From positions 1 through 39,987 of the forward strand of contig JAILHQ010000035.1 in assembly GCA_024695725.1 (NCBI GenBank): a stretch of DNA of 39,987 nucleotides, written 5' to 3'. The position numbers and the translations under genes are program-made. Below are positions 32,246 to 39,304 of the stretch, piece by piece; position 1 is the stretch's first letter; each line of letters begins with the position of its first letter. This DNA comes from Cyanobacteria bacterium RUI128 (GTDB lineage Bacteria > Cyanobacteriota > Vampirovibrionia > Gastranaerophilales > Gastranaerophilaceae). Below the pieces are notes generated by a model. That model was not told the DNA's origin, did no database searches, and saw nothing but the letters and a program-made list of their open reading frames with translations.

Positions 32246-32290
32246 AAATAGATTATACAACAAATTTAAATACATGCTATAATCATAAAT
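32246..32290. promoter_or_regulatory. Compact divergent promoter for mnmG and the secreted-protein gene
   Basis: Only 45 bases separate the two start codons. TATAAT on the minus strand (32257-32252) is 6 bases before the mnmG ATG. On the plus strand TGC-TATAAT (32275-32283) is an extended -10, 7 bases before ATG 32291. Each polymerase would cover the other's -10 region. Confidence 0.7.
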
Positions 32291-32887
32291 ATGAAGAAAT
32301 TATTTATTAGTTGGATTGTATTTTTAAGCGTTTTGCTTACATTATCTGTACCCGCTATGGCTGACAGCTATGATTATGTCGGGGGTAGTTTTGACTGGCT
32401 CTATTTGACTAACGTTGAAAGAAAAGACAGAGTTCAGGAAATCTTTAAAATTATGTTCCCGAAAGGATACGTTACTAACTTCCCTAAAGGATTTCTTAAA
32501 CAAAGACTCAAAAATTACCTTAAAGATGCAAACCACGAAGCACATTACGAGGCTGTATGCGCAGGCTATACCAGATATCGTGATGTTGATTTACAACCGT
32601 TCTTTGCAGGAAAATCAAAATTTGTTTATATGTATGCCCTTCAGTATACAAAGGCCCCTCAAAAAACCTTCTATTATGATGCTATGGGCAGACTTAAATT
32701 TATCGATTTCAGATACGGTGGATATCCTGAGTGCCCGTATTACACAAAGAAATATGCTATCAACGGTAAGCTTGTAAGAGCGATGTATCTTCAGGCACCT
32801 GATACAATGTATATTTATTCTGATAAGGGCTCATTTATCGGTGTAAAATACAGAAACAACGTTTACGGTTTCAACTACACAAAATAA
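32291..32887 (+). CDS. Small secreted hypothetical protein
   Basis: I do not recognise this 198-residue protein. It has a clear signal peptide (MKKLFISWIVFLSVLLTLSV, cleavage likely after PAMA). The mature part is rich in Tyr, Phe and Lys, with a basic stretch FPKGYVTNFPKGFLKQRLKN and a repeated beta-like pattern (FYYDAMGRLKFIDFRYGGYP, MYIYSDKGSFIGVKYRN) that recalls short beta-meander or MORN-like repeats. It should be periplasmic or exported. Only two or three Cys. A predicted leaderless promoter with extended -10 drives it. The polyprenyl synthase gene follows with its own promoter. Confidence 0.85.
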   Translation: MKKLFISWIVFLSVLLTLSVPAMADSYDYVGGSFDWLYLTNVERKDRVQEIFKIMFPKGYVTNFPKGFLKQRLKNYLKDANHEAHYEAVCAGYTRYRDVDLQPFFAGKSKFVYMYALQYTKAPQKTFYYDAMGRLKFIDFRYGGYPECPYYTKKYAINGKLVRAMYLQAPDTMYIYSDKGSFIGVKYRNNVYGFNYTK

Positions 32888-32908
32888 TCAGCCCCCAAAG
32901 ATTTTTCG

Positions 32909-32917
32909 TGTTAAACT
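32909..32917 (+). promoter_or_regulatory. Extended -10 promoter of the polyprenyl synthase gene, predicting a leaderless mRNA
   Basis: TGT-TAAACT ends 6 bases before ATG 32924. No -35 match and no ribosome site. Confidence 0.45.
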
Positions 32918-32923
32918 GTTGCT

Positions 32924-33691
32924 ATGACGGAAACATTATGTAAACTTAGCGAAACAGAGGTTATTAAAAATATTATCAGCGAAAATCTTCCTTACGCTGA
33001 AACTGATTTCGGGAAAATGATACGCTCAAACATAGGGTTGCTTTTTCTGAAATCACACAAGGTTGATACAGCGAAATATTTACCCCTGCTAGGTGCAGCA
33101 GAGCTTATTCATCTGTCATCACTTTTGCATGATGACGTTATTGACAATGACGATATCCGCAGAGGGAAACCAAGTATAAGGTCAGAGTACAATAACAAGA
33201 CATCCGTTCTATACGGGGATCTTATACTTTCAAATGCCCTCAGGCTCATTTTGAGTTATAACTCAGCCGAACTTTCGGAACTGTTCAATGCAACCCTGAA
33301 CAATATGTGCAGAGGCGAACTTATGCAGTACGCCAAAACATGTTCAATACCTTCCACCGAAGAATATATCGAAAAAAGCAGACTAAAAACCGCCTCTCTT
33401 TTTGAATTTATAACTGAGGGTATAAACGTAATTTCAGAGAAAAAACTACATTTTCCACTTGAGTTTGGAACAAACTTCGGTATCGGATTTCAGATAAAAA
33501 ACGATTTGGATAATATTCTTAAGAACAAAACCGACATCAGAAACGGAATATATACAGCACCCGTTATTTTCTCGGGCGGAGTTGAGCTAACAAATATTGG
33601 TATTGAAAAAACTCGTTGTTTAATAGATAATTACAGGGGTAGATGTATGAGTTTTTTATCCGAATTTGAGGATAGCATCTACAAGGAATAA
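32924..33691 (+). CDS. Short trans-type polyprenyl diphosphate synthase
   Basis: This isoprenyl chain-elongating enzyme adds isopentenyl diphosphate to allylic diphosphates. The first Asp-rich motif is intact (LLHDDVIDNDDIRRGKPSI, DDVID at 70-74), and SVLYGDLILSNAL matches the family. At 255 residues it is shorter than usual (300-350), and the second Asp-rich site, normally FQ-x2-DDxLD, reads FQIKNDLDNIL (N193, D194, D196, N197), so it is degraded. It may still be active, may be a subunit of a hetero-dimer (as in heptaprenyl synthases), or may have changed role. lepB follows 17 bases after the stop, so they share a transcript. Confidence 0.87.
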   Translation: MTETLCKLSETEVIKNIISENLPYAETDFGKMIRSNIGLLFLKSHKVDTAKYLPLLGAAELIHLSSLLHDDVIDNDDIRRGKPSIRSEYNNKTSVLYGDLILSNALRLILSYNSAELSELFNATLNNMCRGELMQYAKTCSIPSTEEYIEKSRLKTASLFEFITEGINVISEKKLHFPLEFGTNFGIGFQIKNDLDNILKNKTDIRNGIYTAPVIFSGGVELTNIGIEKTRCLIDNYRGRCMSFLSEFEDSIYKE

Positions 33692-33708
33692 TTGATTGGG
33701 GTTGTTGA

Positions 33709-34353
33709 ATGTTTAAAAAGTTAAAAGAGAGATATAACGAGTTTGGGGAAAAGCATCCAAACATAAAAGAATGGGTTGAGACCTTTGTCTTCGTGTTTGT
33801 AATGGTCATCATTATAAGATATTTTATCTGTGAAATAAGATGGATACCGTCAGCATCTATGCGTCCGACTTTACTGGAAGGGGACAGAATTGTTGTTGAA
33901 AGGGTTACCCACTTTTACAAGAAACCTCAAAGAGGGGATATTTTGGTATTTTACCCGCCTTTTATAAAACTGAACAACTCACCTCTCGGAATATTAGCAA
34001 GAAGAACCGGTATCGGCTGTAATGATGTTGCGTTCATAAAACGTGTAGTAGGACTTCCTGGGGACAGAATTGAAATCAAAAAACTTGCTGACGGCAAGAA
34101 TGTTGTAATTATAAACGGGGAACAGCTTAAAGAAGATTATATTCTTGACCCGTATGATTCAATACCGTGCAGTGATACAATGTATTGCGGCCCAATGACA
34201 GTGCCTGAAGGCAAATACTTTATGATGGGGGATAACAGAGGAAACTCAGAGGATAGCAGATTCTGGGGATTTTTACCGGAATACAGAATTGTCGGACGTG
34301 CAATATGTATATTTTGGCCTGTTAACAGAATTAAAGGGTTAAAACTAAAATAA
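33709..34353 (+). CDS. lepB: Signal peptidase I
   Basis: LepB removes signal peptides from exported proteins at the periplasmic face of the inner membrane. The 214-residue product has one N-terminal membrane helix (about 22-41), the catalytic Ser S50 in WIPSASMRPTL, the general base Lys K111 in FIKRVVGLPGD, and the late motif MMGDNRGNSEDSRFWGFLP. Its length is typical of the non-enteric type with a single anchor. A Cys-bearing insert (TGIGCNDV and SIPCSDTMYC) is less usual. GGGGTTGTTGA lies before the ATG. It closes the unit with the polyprenyl synthase and converges on the gene at 34496-36094. Confidence 0.96.
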   Translation: MFKKLKERYNEFGEKHPNIKEWVETFVFVFVMVIIIRYFICEIRWIPSASMRPTLLEGDRIVVERVTHFYKKPQRGDILVFYPPFIKLNNSPLGILARRTGIGCNDVAFIKRVVGLPGDRIEIKKLADGKNVVIINGEQLKEDYILDPYDSIPCSDTMYCGPMTVPEGKYFMMGDNRGNSEDSRFWGFLPEYRIVGRAICIFWPVNRIKGLKLK

Positions 34354-34354
34354 A

Positions 34355-34384
34355 ACCCTGCACGCTAATTAAGCGCAACAGGGT
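34355..34384 (-). terminator. Probable terminator for the minus-strand gene at 34496
   Basis: ACCCTG ... CAGGGT with an inner CGCTTAATTAGCG hairpin, followed on the minus strand by TTTATTTTAG. It lies about 110 bases after that gene's stop and next to the lepB stop. The plus-strand side has no T tract. Confidence 0.55.
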
Positions 34385-34480
34385 AAAAGGTGTGTACGTG
34401 TATCAATAAATGGATTTCTTTCTATAAATATCTCTTTTTTATAAGTCGAAATTAAGCACAGGCAAACGTATTGAACAATA

Positions 34481-34490
34481 CATTTACCCC
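34481..34490. repeat. Single GGGGTAAATG copy after a stop codon
   Basis: Minus strand GGGGTAAATG begins 5 bases after the TAA of the gene at 34496 and gives a second in-frame TAA. It matches the array before ribD. Confidence 0.6.
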
Positions 34491-34495
34491 AAACC

Positions 34496-36094
34496 TTAGC
34501 CGCCGGCAAAGGTCTTGAAGGTAGTTTCGACGTTTTTGGAAATAACTTTCTTTACAGCTTCCATTTCGGTTTGAAGAGCGTTTTGCTCTGTATCGAGCTG
34601 TTTCAGTCTTAACTCAAGCGTTCTGTCCTCTTTTTGAATTATTTCTGTCTTAGCGTTAATATCCGCAATAGTTTTTTCGTATTTACGGACATCATGATAA
34701 TACTTATTCATTGCATCCTGATAAGATGCTTCATCCGTAACGGTTTCAACGTTCAAATCATAAACAACACTGTCATCGTCAAGTTTCAGCGATTTGAATC
34801 TGCCTGAACCGTCAGTTTCCAACAATGCATAGTTGGTTGCGGTAATCTTTGTATTGATGTAAGTTGCATCATAGTATGCCAATTTATTTTGGTTTTCAAT
34901 AGGTTTACCGTACTCATCATAAGTGGTCAAACTCTTAACCAAATCTTTGTAGGTTGTATATCTTTGGTGTCCCTGATATTCAAACGTATAAATACCGGAG
35001 CCGACATATTCGTAAGTACCGTCAGGTTTTCTTGTGATATACTCAGCAATATTTTCTTTCGGTAAATCTGCAATAATCTGAAGCAATGCAGCTTCATCCA
35101 ATTCAGTAAGATTATCAGTCAATTCTGTAAGTTTGCAGTTTCCGACATAAGACGGGTTATAAGAAGTTGAATATTCATTCAAACCGCCCGTACCTTGTTC
35201 GTAAGCTTCTTCTTTTGTTGCGGAAACAAAGTCATATCTGACCTGTTCGTCTTCACCAGGGGTTGAAGTATAACTTGCATATCCTGTTGCGAAGGCACCA
35301 TCGTTGACTGCAACCGCAATATCTTCAGAGTTGATACCGATCAGACCTTGTGAATAAAGTGCATCTGCAACCTTTTCATAATCTTCTTCGGTCCAGGATG
35401 CAGGATCCTTACTCAAATCGATACCTAACTTACTCAAATCAACATAACCCGGTTTTAAACCGTGTTGTGATTCAGCAGTATCAAGTTCTTCCTGAGTTGT
35501 AATGTGCCATACATTACCTTTATCTTTGTAACCGTATAATTTTGAATAATCGATTTTTCCACCCGGGAATTCCAAAATTCCTTCAGCTTCCAAATCTTTA
35601 AGGGCATTTTGTAAATCTTTTGAGTCTTTATATTTGGACAACGGTTTGTAAGTATAAACATCTCCTTCTTCCGTATCGAGAGTATAAGAACCGTCGGCAT
35701 TTTTCAATAAGCTTGAAACTGTTTCCTGATATACACTTGCAACTTCCTTGAACAATACTTCAGGGTTTTGCATTTTTCTCATAGAGCCTGTGTATACATC
35801 ATCAAAGTAGTATGTATCTACTACATAGTTGTAATCTTTATTTGCATTTGAAAGTTGATGCCATTTATCAAGGACAGTATCATTATAACCATCACTGTAC
35901 GAGTATTGGACTTTTGTATAATCCGTACTGTCAGGGCAGGTAGGAACTTTTGTTCTTAAAAGTTGGTTAAAATAATTTGCAGATTGGTTAGCTAACGCCG
36001 TACGAGCCTGGTTAATCTGTTGACCTTCGTATTCACAGTTTGTCTTACGTGCTGTTAGTGCCAGATATCTTGCCTGTGATGCTGCCATTCCCAT
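34496..36094 (-). CDS. Hypothetical protein with axial/flagellar-like terminal helices
   Basis: I do not recognise a named family. The 532-residue protein starts MGMAASQARYLALTARKTNC then EYEGQQINQARTALANQSAN, a Gln/Asn/Ala-rich amphipathic helix, and ends with a heptad-like helix (LELRLKQLDTEQNALQTEME then AVKKVISKNVETTFKTFAGG). Paired N- and C-terminal helices around a variable middle are typical of flagellar axial proteins and type III secretion substrates, and similar N-termini occur in gut bacterial hypothetical proteins. The middle (about 60-460) is acidic and Tyr/Asp/Thr-rich. No signal peptide. GGAGA lies before the ATG. The gene is monocistronic and followed by a GGGGTAAATG copy. Function by inference only. 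Confidence 0.83.
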   Translation of the reverse strand: MGMAASQARYLALTARKTNCEYEGQQINQARTALANQSANYFNQLLRTKVPTCPDSTDYTKVQYSYSDGYNDTVLDKWHQLSNANKDYNYVVDTYYFDDVYTGSMRKMQNPEVLFKEVASVYQETVSSLLKNADGSYTLDTEEGDVYTYKPLSKYKDSKDLQNALKDLEAEGILEFPGGKIDYSKLYGYKDKGNVWHITTQEELDTAESQHGLKPGYVDLSKLGIDLSKDPASWTEEDYEKVADALYSQGLIGINSEDIAVAVNDGAFATGYASYTSTPGEDEQVRYDFVSATKEEAYEQGTGGLNEYSTSYNPSYVGNCKLTELTDNLTELDEAALLQIIADLPKENIAEYITRKPDGTYEYVGSGIYTFEYQGHQRYTTYKDLVKSLTTYDEYGKPIENQNKLAYYDATYINTKITATNYALLETDGSGRFKSLKLDDDSVVYDLNVETVTDEASYQDAMNKYYHDVRKYEKTIADINAKTEIIQKEDRTLELRLKQLDTEQNALQTEMEAVKKVISKNVETTFKTFAGG

Positions 36095-36256
36095 GACAAA
36101 CTTTCTCCTATTATTGATTACATTACTTCTACACTCTTTTATTTAATAATTTTTTCTAAGAAGTCAAATTATGAGTCGGATGAAATTAAAAAAAATTTAA
36201 CAGAGGGATATAAATCTCATTCGTTTGGTGTATAAATTAAAACTTGTCCGGGGGGA

Positions 36257-36360
36257 AATATATTTCGTCATACTAAGGCTTTAGCCGAAGTATCTCGGGG
36301 CTATACAAGTACCCGAACGATTCTTCGGTCGTTACACTCCCTCAGAATGACGAAAATATT
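36257..36360. repeat. REP-like inverted pair (possible BIME or MITE)
   Basis: The left copy (36257-36300, TTTCGTCATACTAAGG ... GCCGAAGTATCTCGGGG) and, on the other strand, the right copy (36360-36310, TTTCGTCATTCTGAGGG ... CCGAAGAATCGTTCGGG) are inverted imperfect copies. CGTCATTCTGAGGGAG-type elements recur intergenically in many bacteria. No transposase adjoins. Confidence 0.75.
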
Positions 36361-36370
36361 AACACAGATA

Positions 36371-36380
36371 TTTACCCCTA
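36371..36380. repeat. TTTACCCCTA copy over a stop codon
   Basis: It supplies the TAG stop (36380 down to 36378) of the TPR/NHL gene, giving TAG-GGG-TAA in frame, as in nadK and the 820-residue TPR gene. Confidence 0.75.
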
Positions 36381-37220
36381 TTTAAGCTTCATTCTCAATA
36401 CAGAGTTTGACCCCTGACAGGCAACAAACAAAACGTTGCCGTCAACGTGTATTCCGTAAGGGTTAATAACGTTTGTGGTTAATACTGTGCATGCCCCGTT
36501 GTGGGATAATTTCAACACGTTATTTGCGTTATAATTTGCCACGTATATGTTGCCCGCATCATCACTTGTAAGCGAAATTGGGCCTTTCAGGTTAGGGCTT
36601 TTATAGAACAATACTTTTTTACCGTCAGGCTGGATTTTAAAGATTGCATTATCCGTAAAACTTGAAACGTAAAGGTTTCCGTATTTGTCGGTTGTCAGAC
36701 CTGTCGGACTTGTTATATTAGGATAGCATCCGCTTGTTTTATTAACATTGTTTTCCTCTGCTTTTGATGTCTGCTGAACATTGTATTTACCGAGGAAGGA
36801 TGCCGCCTTTGCATAATACCCGCTTGATTTCGGTATCATTTCAAGATATTTTGCCGCGTTGGTTTTATCGCCTAATACCGCACTTAACCTTGCTGCGTTA
36901 TACAAAGCCTCATATTCTTTCGGATTACGCGAAACAATCTGTTCATAGATGGATAGAGCCTCATCAGTTTGCTTCAGGTAATCAAGCAGTGAACCCAGAT
37001 TATAGTATGCATCTATATAATCAGGATAAAGTCTTATTGCTGTTCTGAAAGATGCTATTGCCTCTTCGTACTGACCGAGTTTATAGCAGTCAATACCGTG
37101 GTTATATTCCAGCTTTGCATCTGTCGGAATAATAACGCTTTGCTCTTCCGCCAAGGCAGAGCCTTGTGGAAGAACAAACATCATTAAAATAAATATTATT
37201 TTTACAATATTTTTTAGCAT
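36378..37220 (-). CDS. Exported TPR plus NHL-type beta-propeller protein
   Basis: The 280-residue protein has a signal peptide (IVKIIFILMMFVLPQGSALA), then about three TPR units (residues 35-135; YNHGIDCYKLGQYEEAIASF, YYNLGSLLDYLKQTDEALSI), then from about 165 three NHL/SMP-30-like blades (PTGLTTDKYGNLYVSSFTDN, PISLTSDDAGNIYVANYNAN, PYGIHVDGNVLFVACQGSN). Three blades are too few for a closed propeller, so it may oligomerise or be shortened. It should sit in the periplasm. Its ATG lies inside the end of malQ (7-base overlap) with no good ribosome site, so it is translated by coupling. Link to alpha-glucan metabolism is unclear. Confidence 0.88.
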   Translation of the reverse strand: MLKNIVKIIFILMMFVLPQGSALAEEQSVIIPTDAKLEYNHGIDCYKLGQYEEAIASFRTAIRLYPDYIDAYYNLGSLLDYLKQTDEALSIYEQIVSRNPKEYEALYNAARLSAVLGDKTNAAKYLEMIPKSSGYYAKAASFLGKYNVQQTSKAEENNVNKTSGCYPNITSPTGLTTDKYGNLYVSSFTDNAIFKIQPDGKKVLFYKSPNLKGPISLTSDDAGNIYVANYNANNVLKLSHNGACTVLTTNVINPYGIHVDGNVLFVACQGSNSVLRMKLK

Positions 37221-39064
37221 TTTTCTAAAAGTTCTAATATCTTATGATTTTTCTTAGCGAACTCGGCACCTCTTGCTCTTATAGCAATCGCAAGAATTTC
37301 TCTGAGAGCAATTTTTTCTCTGTCGAGGAAATCGTTTGTAAGTCTGAGTGCCCAGTTAGCATCACCTGATGTACCCGGTTTATTATAGACATCATCTATC
37401 TTGAAGAAATCGGTAAAGAAGATCTGAAGATTTCTTGCTTTTGATGCAAAGATTTCAGCCAGCTTAACCTTCTTCAGAAACTCAGGATCGTGGGTTAATT
37501 CCCAGATAACCTTATCTTTGTCCGGAGAATCAGCGTACATATCTTCAACAAGATTTTTAGCGTGCGCAAACCCTTCAGAAGTTTCAACCATTGATCTTGC
37601 CCAGAAAGAGATAGGTTCGTTATCGTGAGTACCAACCATAGCCCAAACGTTTTCGTCAATATTTTTGCAACGGTAAGGGTGGTCTTCCTTTTCAGGTTTA
37701 ACGAACTGAGTTAATCTCATACCCTGAAGCTTATATTCTTTCATAACCGCATCAACAGGGTTAGTCAAAGTACCTAAATCCTCACAGACAATAGCGTTCT
37801 TGTTAAGTCCGCATTCTTTAGCCGCAGCAATAACAACTTTTTCTATCAGTCTGCCGTATTTCTTGATTTGGTCGTGATTAAGGGTTTTGATATATTTTTC
37901 CTTATCAGGTTCAAGTATCGGATCTACATCATCTTTTCCGGCAATGGAATATTTTGCCAAATCAGGGTTGTTAGGTGAAGAGTATAATCTTCCTGCGCCC
38001 TGTTCAGGTAACGGTTTTTTGCCTTTCTTGTAAACCCAAGGGTCAATAAGCCCTACGATGTGGTCAATTCTAACACCTCCCGGATTATCCTTAAACATCT
38101 TTTTATAAAGATTTTTCATAAGGATACCGCCTTCGCCCAGTGAGCCGTCTTCATTAAACATTTTGTCAGGATCCATAACAGGGAAGCCCCATGCCTGTCC
38201 GTCTTTAGAGAAGTAATCAGGAGGACAGCCAAGACACCAGCCGGGTAAGAACAGTGACTGATATGCCCAGGAATCTCTGTCTGAGAATGCAACCTGACGG
38301 TCTGCTATCATTTTGATTTTATGTTTTTTAGCATATTTCTTTGTTGCTTCAAGCTGTCTTTCCAGTACAAACTGACAGAACTTGTAGAAGTCAATTTCAT
38401 CCGAGTATTTTTCCTTGATTTCTTCAATTCTCTTAGGAGCCGCAAACTTTTCTTCATCAGTAGTCGGGTTCATAAGATTTTTATCAAGCTCAGATTTCCA
38501 AATCGGCCAGTAATCGTTTTCGTTATCAAGCGATAAAGCTTCGTATAATGAATCGTTATCAAGCCAGAAAGCATTTTGTTTTTTGAACTTATCAAATTCT
38601 CTGTGTAATTTTTTACCGTTTTTAAAATTATTCCAGACTTCTTTCATAGCCTCAGCGTGAGCAGAGAAGATGTAAGAATAAGCTGTTTTGCCCTGATTCT
38701 TCTGCGGGTTATTTTCAACAACCTTTTTGAAGGTATCTTCAGAAAGCATCTTGTGCCATTCTTTTGTTGTTAATTGTTTCAGGTCAATAAACAGCGGGTT
38801 GCCTGAAAAAATTGTGCCTGTGTACGGTGATGAATCGGAAGATTTTGTCTTCCCTGCAGGTCCTAACTGGATAGCATCAAACAGACCGTCTGCCAAATCA
38901 ATGACATCACGAGCCGCAGATGAATTCATACTTCCAAAGCCAACATCTTCGCCGTCTCTTGCAGGAAAACTTCCACCATGCATAATCAATACAAAGTTGT
39001 CTTTTCCTAATGTTTTTAGTGCTTTTCTAACAATCTTTTTACATTTTTTGCGATCGCAAACCAT
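37214..39064 (-). CDS. malQ: 4-alpha-glucanotransferase (amylomaltase, GH77)
   Basis: MalQ moves alpha-1,4-glucan segments between maltodextrins or glycogen-derived chains. The 616-residue product carries the GH77 catalytic set: nucleophile D334 in GGVRIDHIVGL, acid/base E428 in IVCEDLGTLT, and D481 in VGTHDNEPISFWAR, together with GMRLTQFV. The usual GDlPiyV segment is changed to IADRQVAFSDRDSWAYQ, so the enzyme is divergent. I chose ATG at 39064, with AAGGAG 7 bases upstream; a longer frame to 39133 has no ribosome site and no family similarity. Cytoplasmic. The TPR/NHL gene overlaps its end. It is divergent from the RTX gene. Confidence 0.95.
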   Translation of the reverse strand: MVCDRKKCKKIVRKALKTLGKDNFVLIMHGGSFPARDGEDVGFGSMNSSAARDVIDLADGLFDAIQLGPAGKTKSSDSSPYTGTIFSGNPLFIDLKQLTTKEWHKMLSEDTFKKVVENNPQKNQGKTAYSYIFSAHAEAMKEVWNNFKNGKKLHREFDKFKKQNAFWLDNDSLYEALSLDNENDYWPIWKSELDKNLMNPTTDEEKFAAPKRIEEIKEKYSDEIDFYKFCQFVLERQLEATKKYAKKHKIKMIADRQVAFSDRDSWAYQSLFLPGWCLGCPPDYFSKDGQAWGFPVMDPDKMFNEDGSLGEGGILMKNLYKKMFKDNPGGVRIDHIVGLIDPWVYKKGKKPLPEQGAGRLYSSPNNPDLAKYSIAGKDDVDPILEPDKEKYIKTLNHDQIKKYGRLIEKVVIAAAKECGLNKNAIVCEDLGTLTNPVDAVMKEYKLQGMRLTQFVKPEKEDHPYRCKNIDENVWAMVGTHDNEPISFWARSMVETSEGFAHAKNLVEDMYADSPDKDKVIWELTHDPEFLKKVKLAEIFASKARNLQIFFTDFFKIDDVYNKPGTSGDANWALRLTNDFLDREKIALREILAIAIRARGAEFAKKNHKILELLEKC

Positions 39065-39304
39065 TACATAACTCCTTATACAATTTCTGATAGTCGATAC
39101 GTTAAATTTAGCATTGACATGCCAAATTATCAAGCAAAATAAAAACTATGTAAATCTTTGTTAATCGCATGTCAAATAACAGTGTGAAAACCCGCTGATA
39201 AGTGGTAGAATAGCTAACATAATCCAACAGGAGAATATGGAAAATTAAGGGACTGCTGCCCCTGTATCCTATAAAAAAATACTAAGAAAATATGGAGAAT
39301 AAAA

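Noticed and set aside
33077..33088. TTTACCCCT inside the polyprenyl synthase gene as another repeat copy
   Set aside because: It is in coding sequence (KYLPLL) with no tandem unit and may be chance.
39062..39133. Longer N-terminus of malQ
   Set aside because: The extra 23 residues have no ribosome site, while AAGGAG sits 7 bases before ATG 39064.
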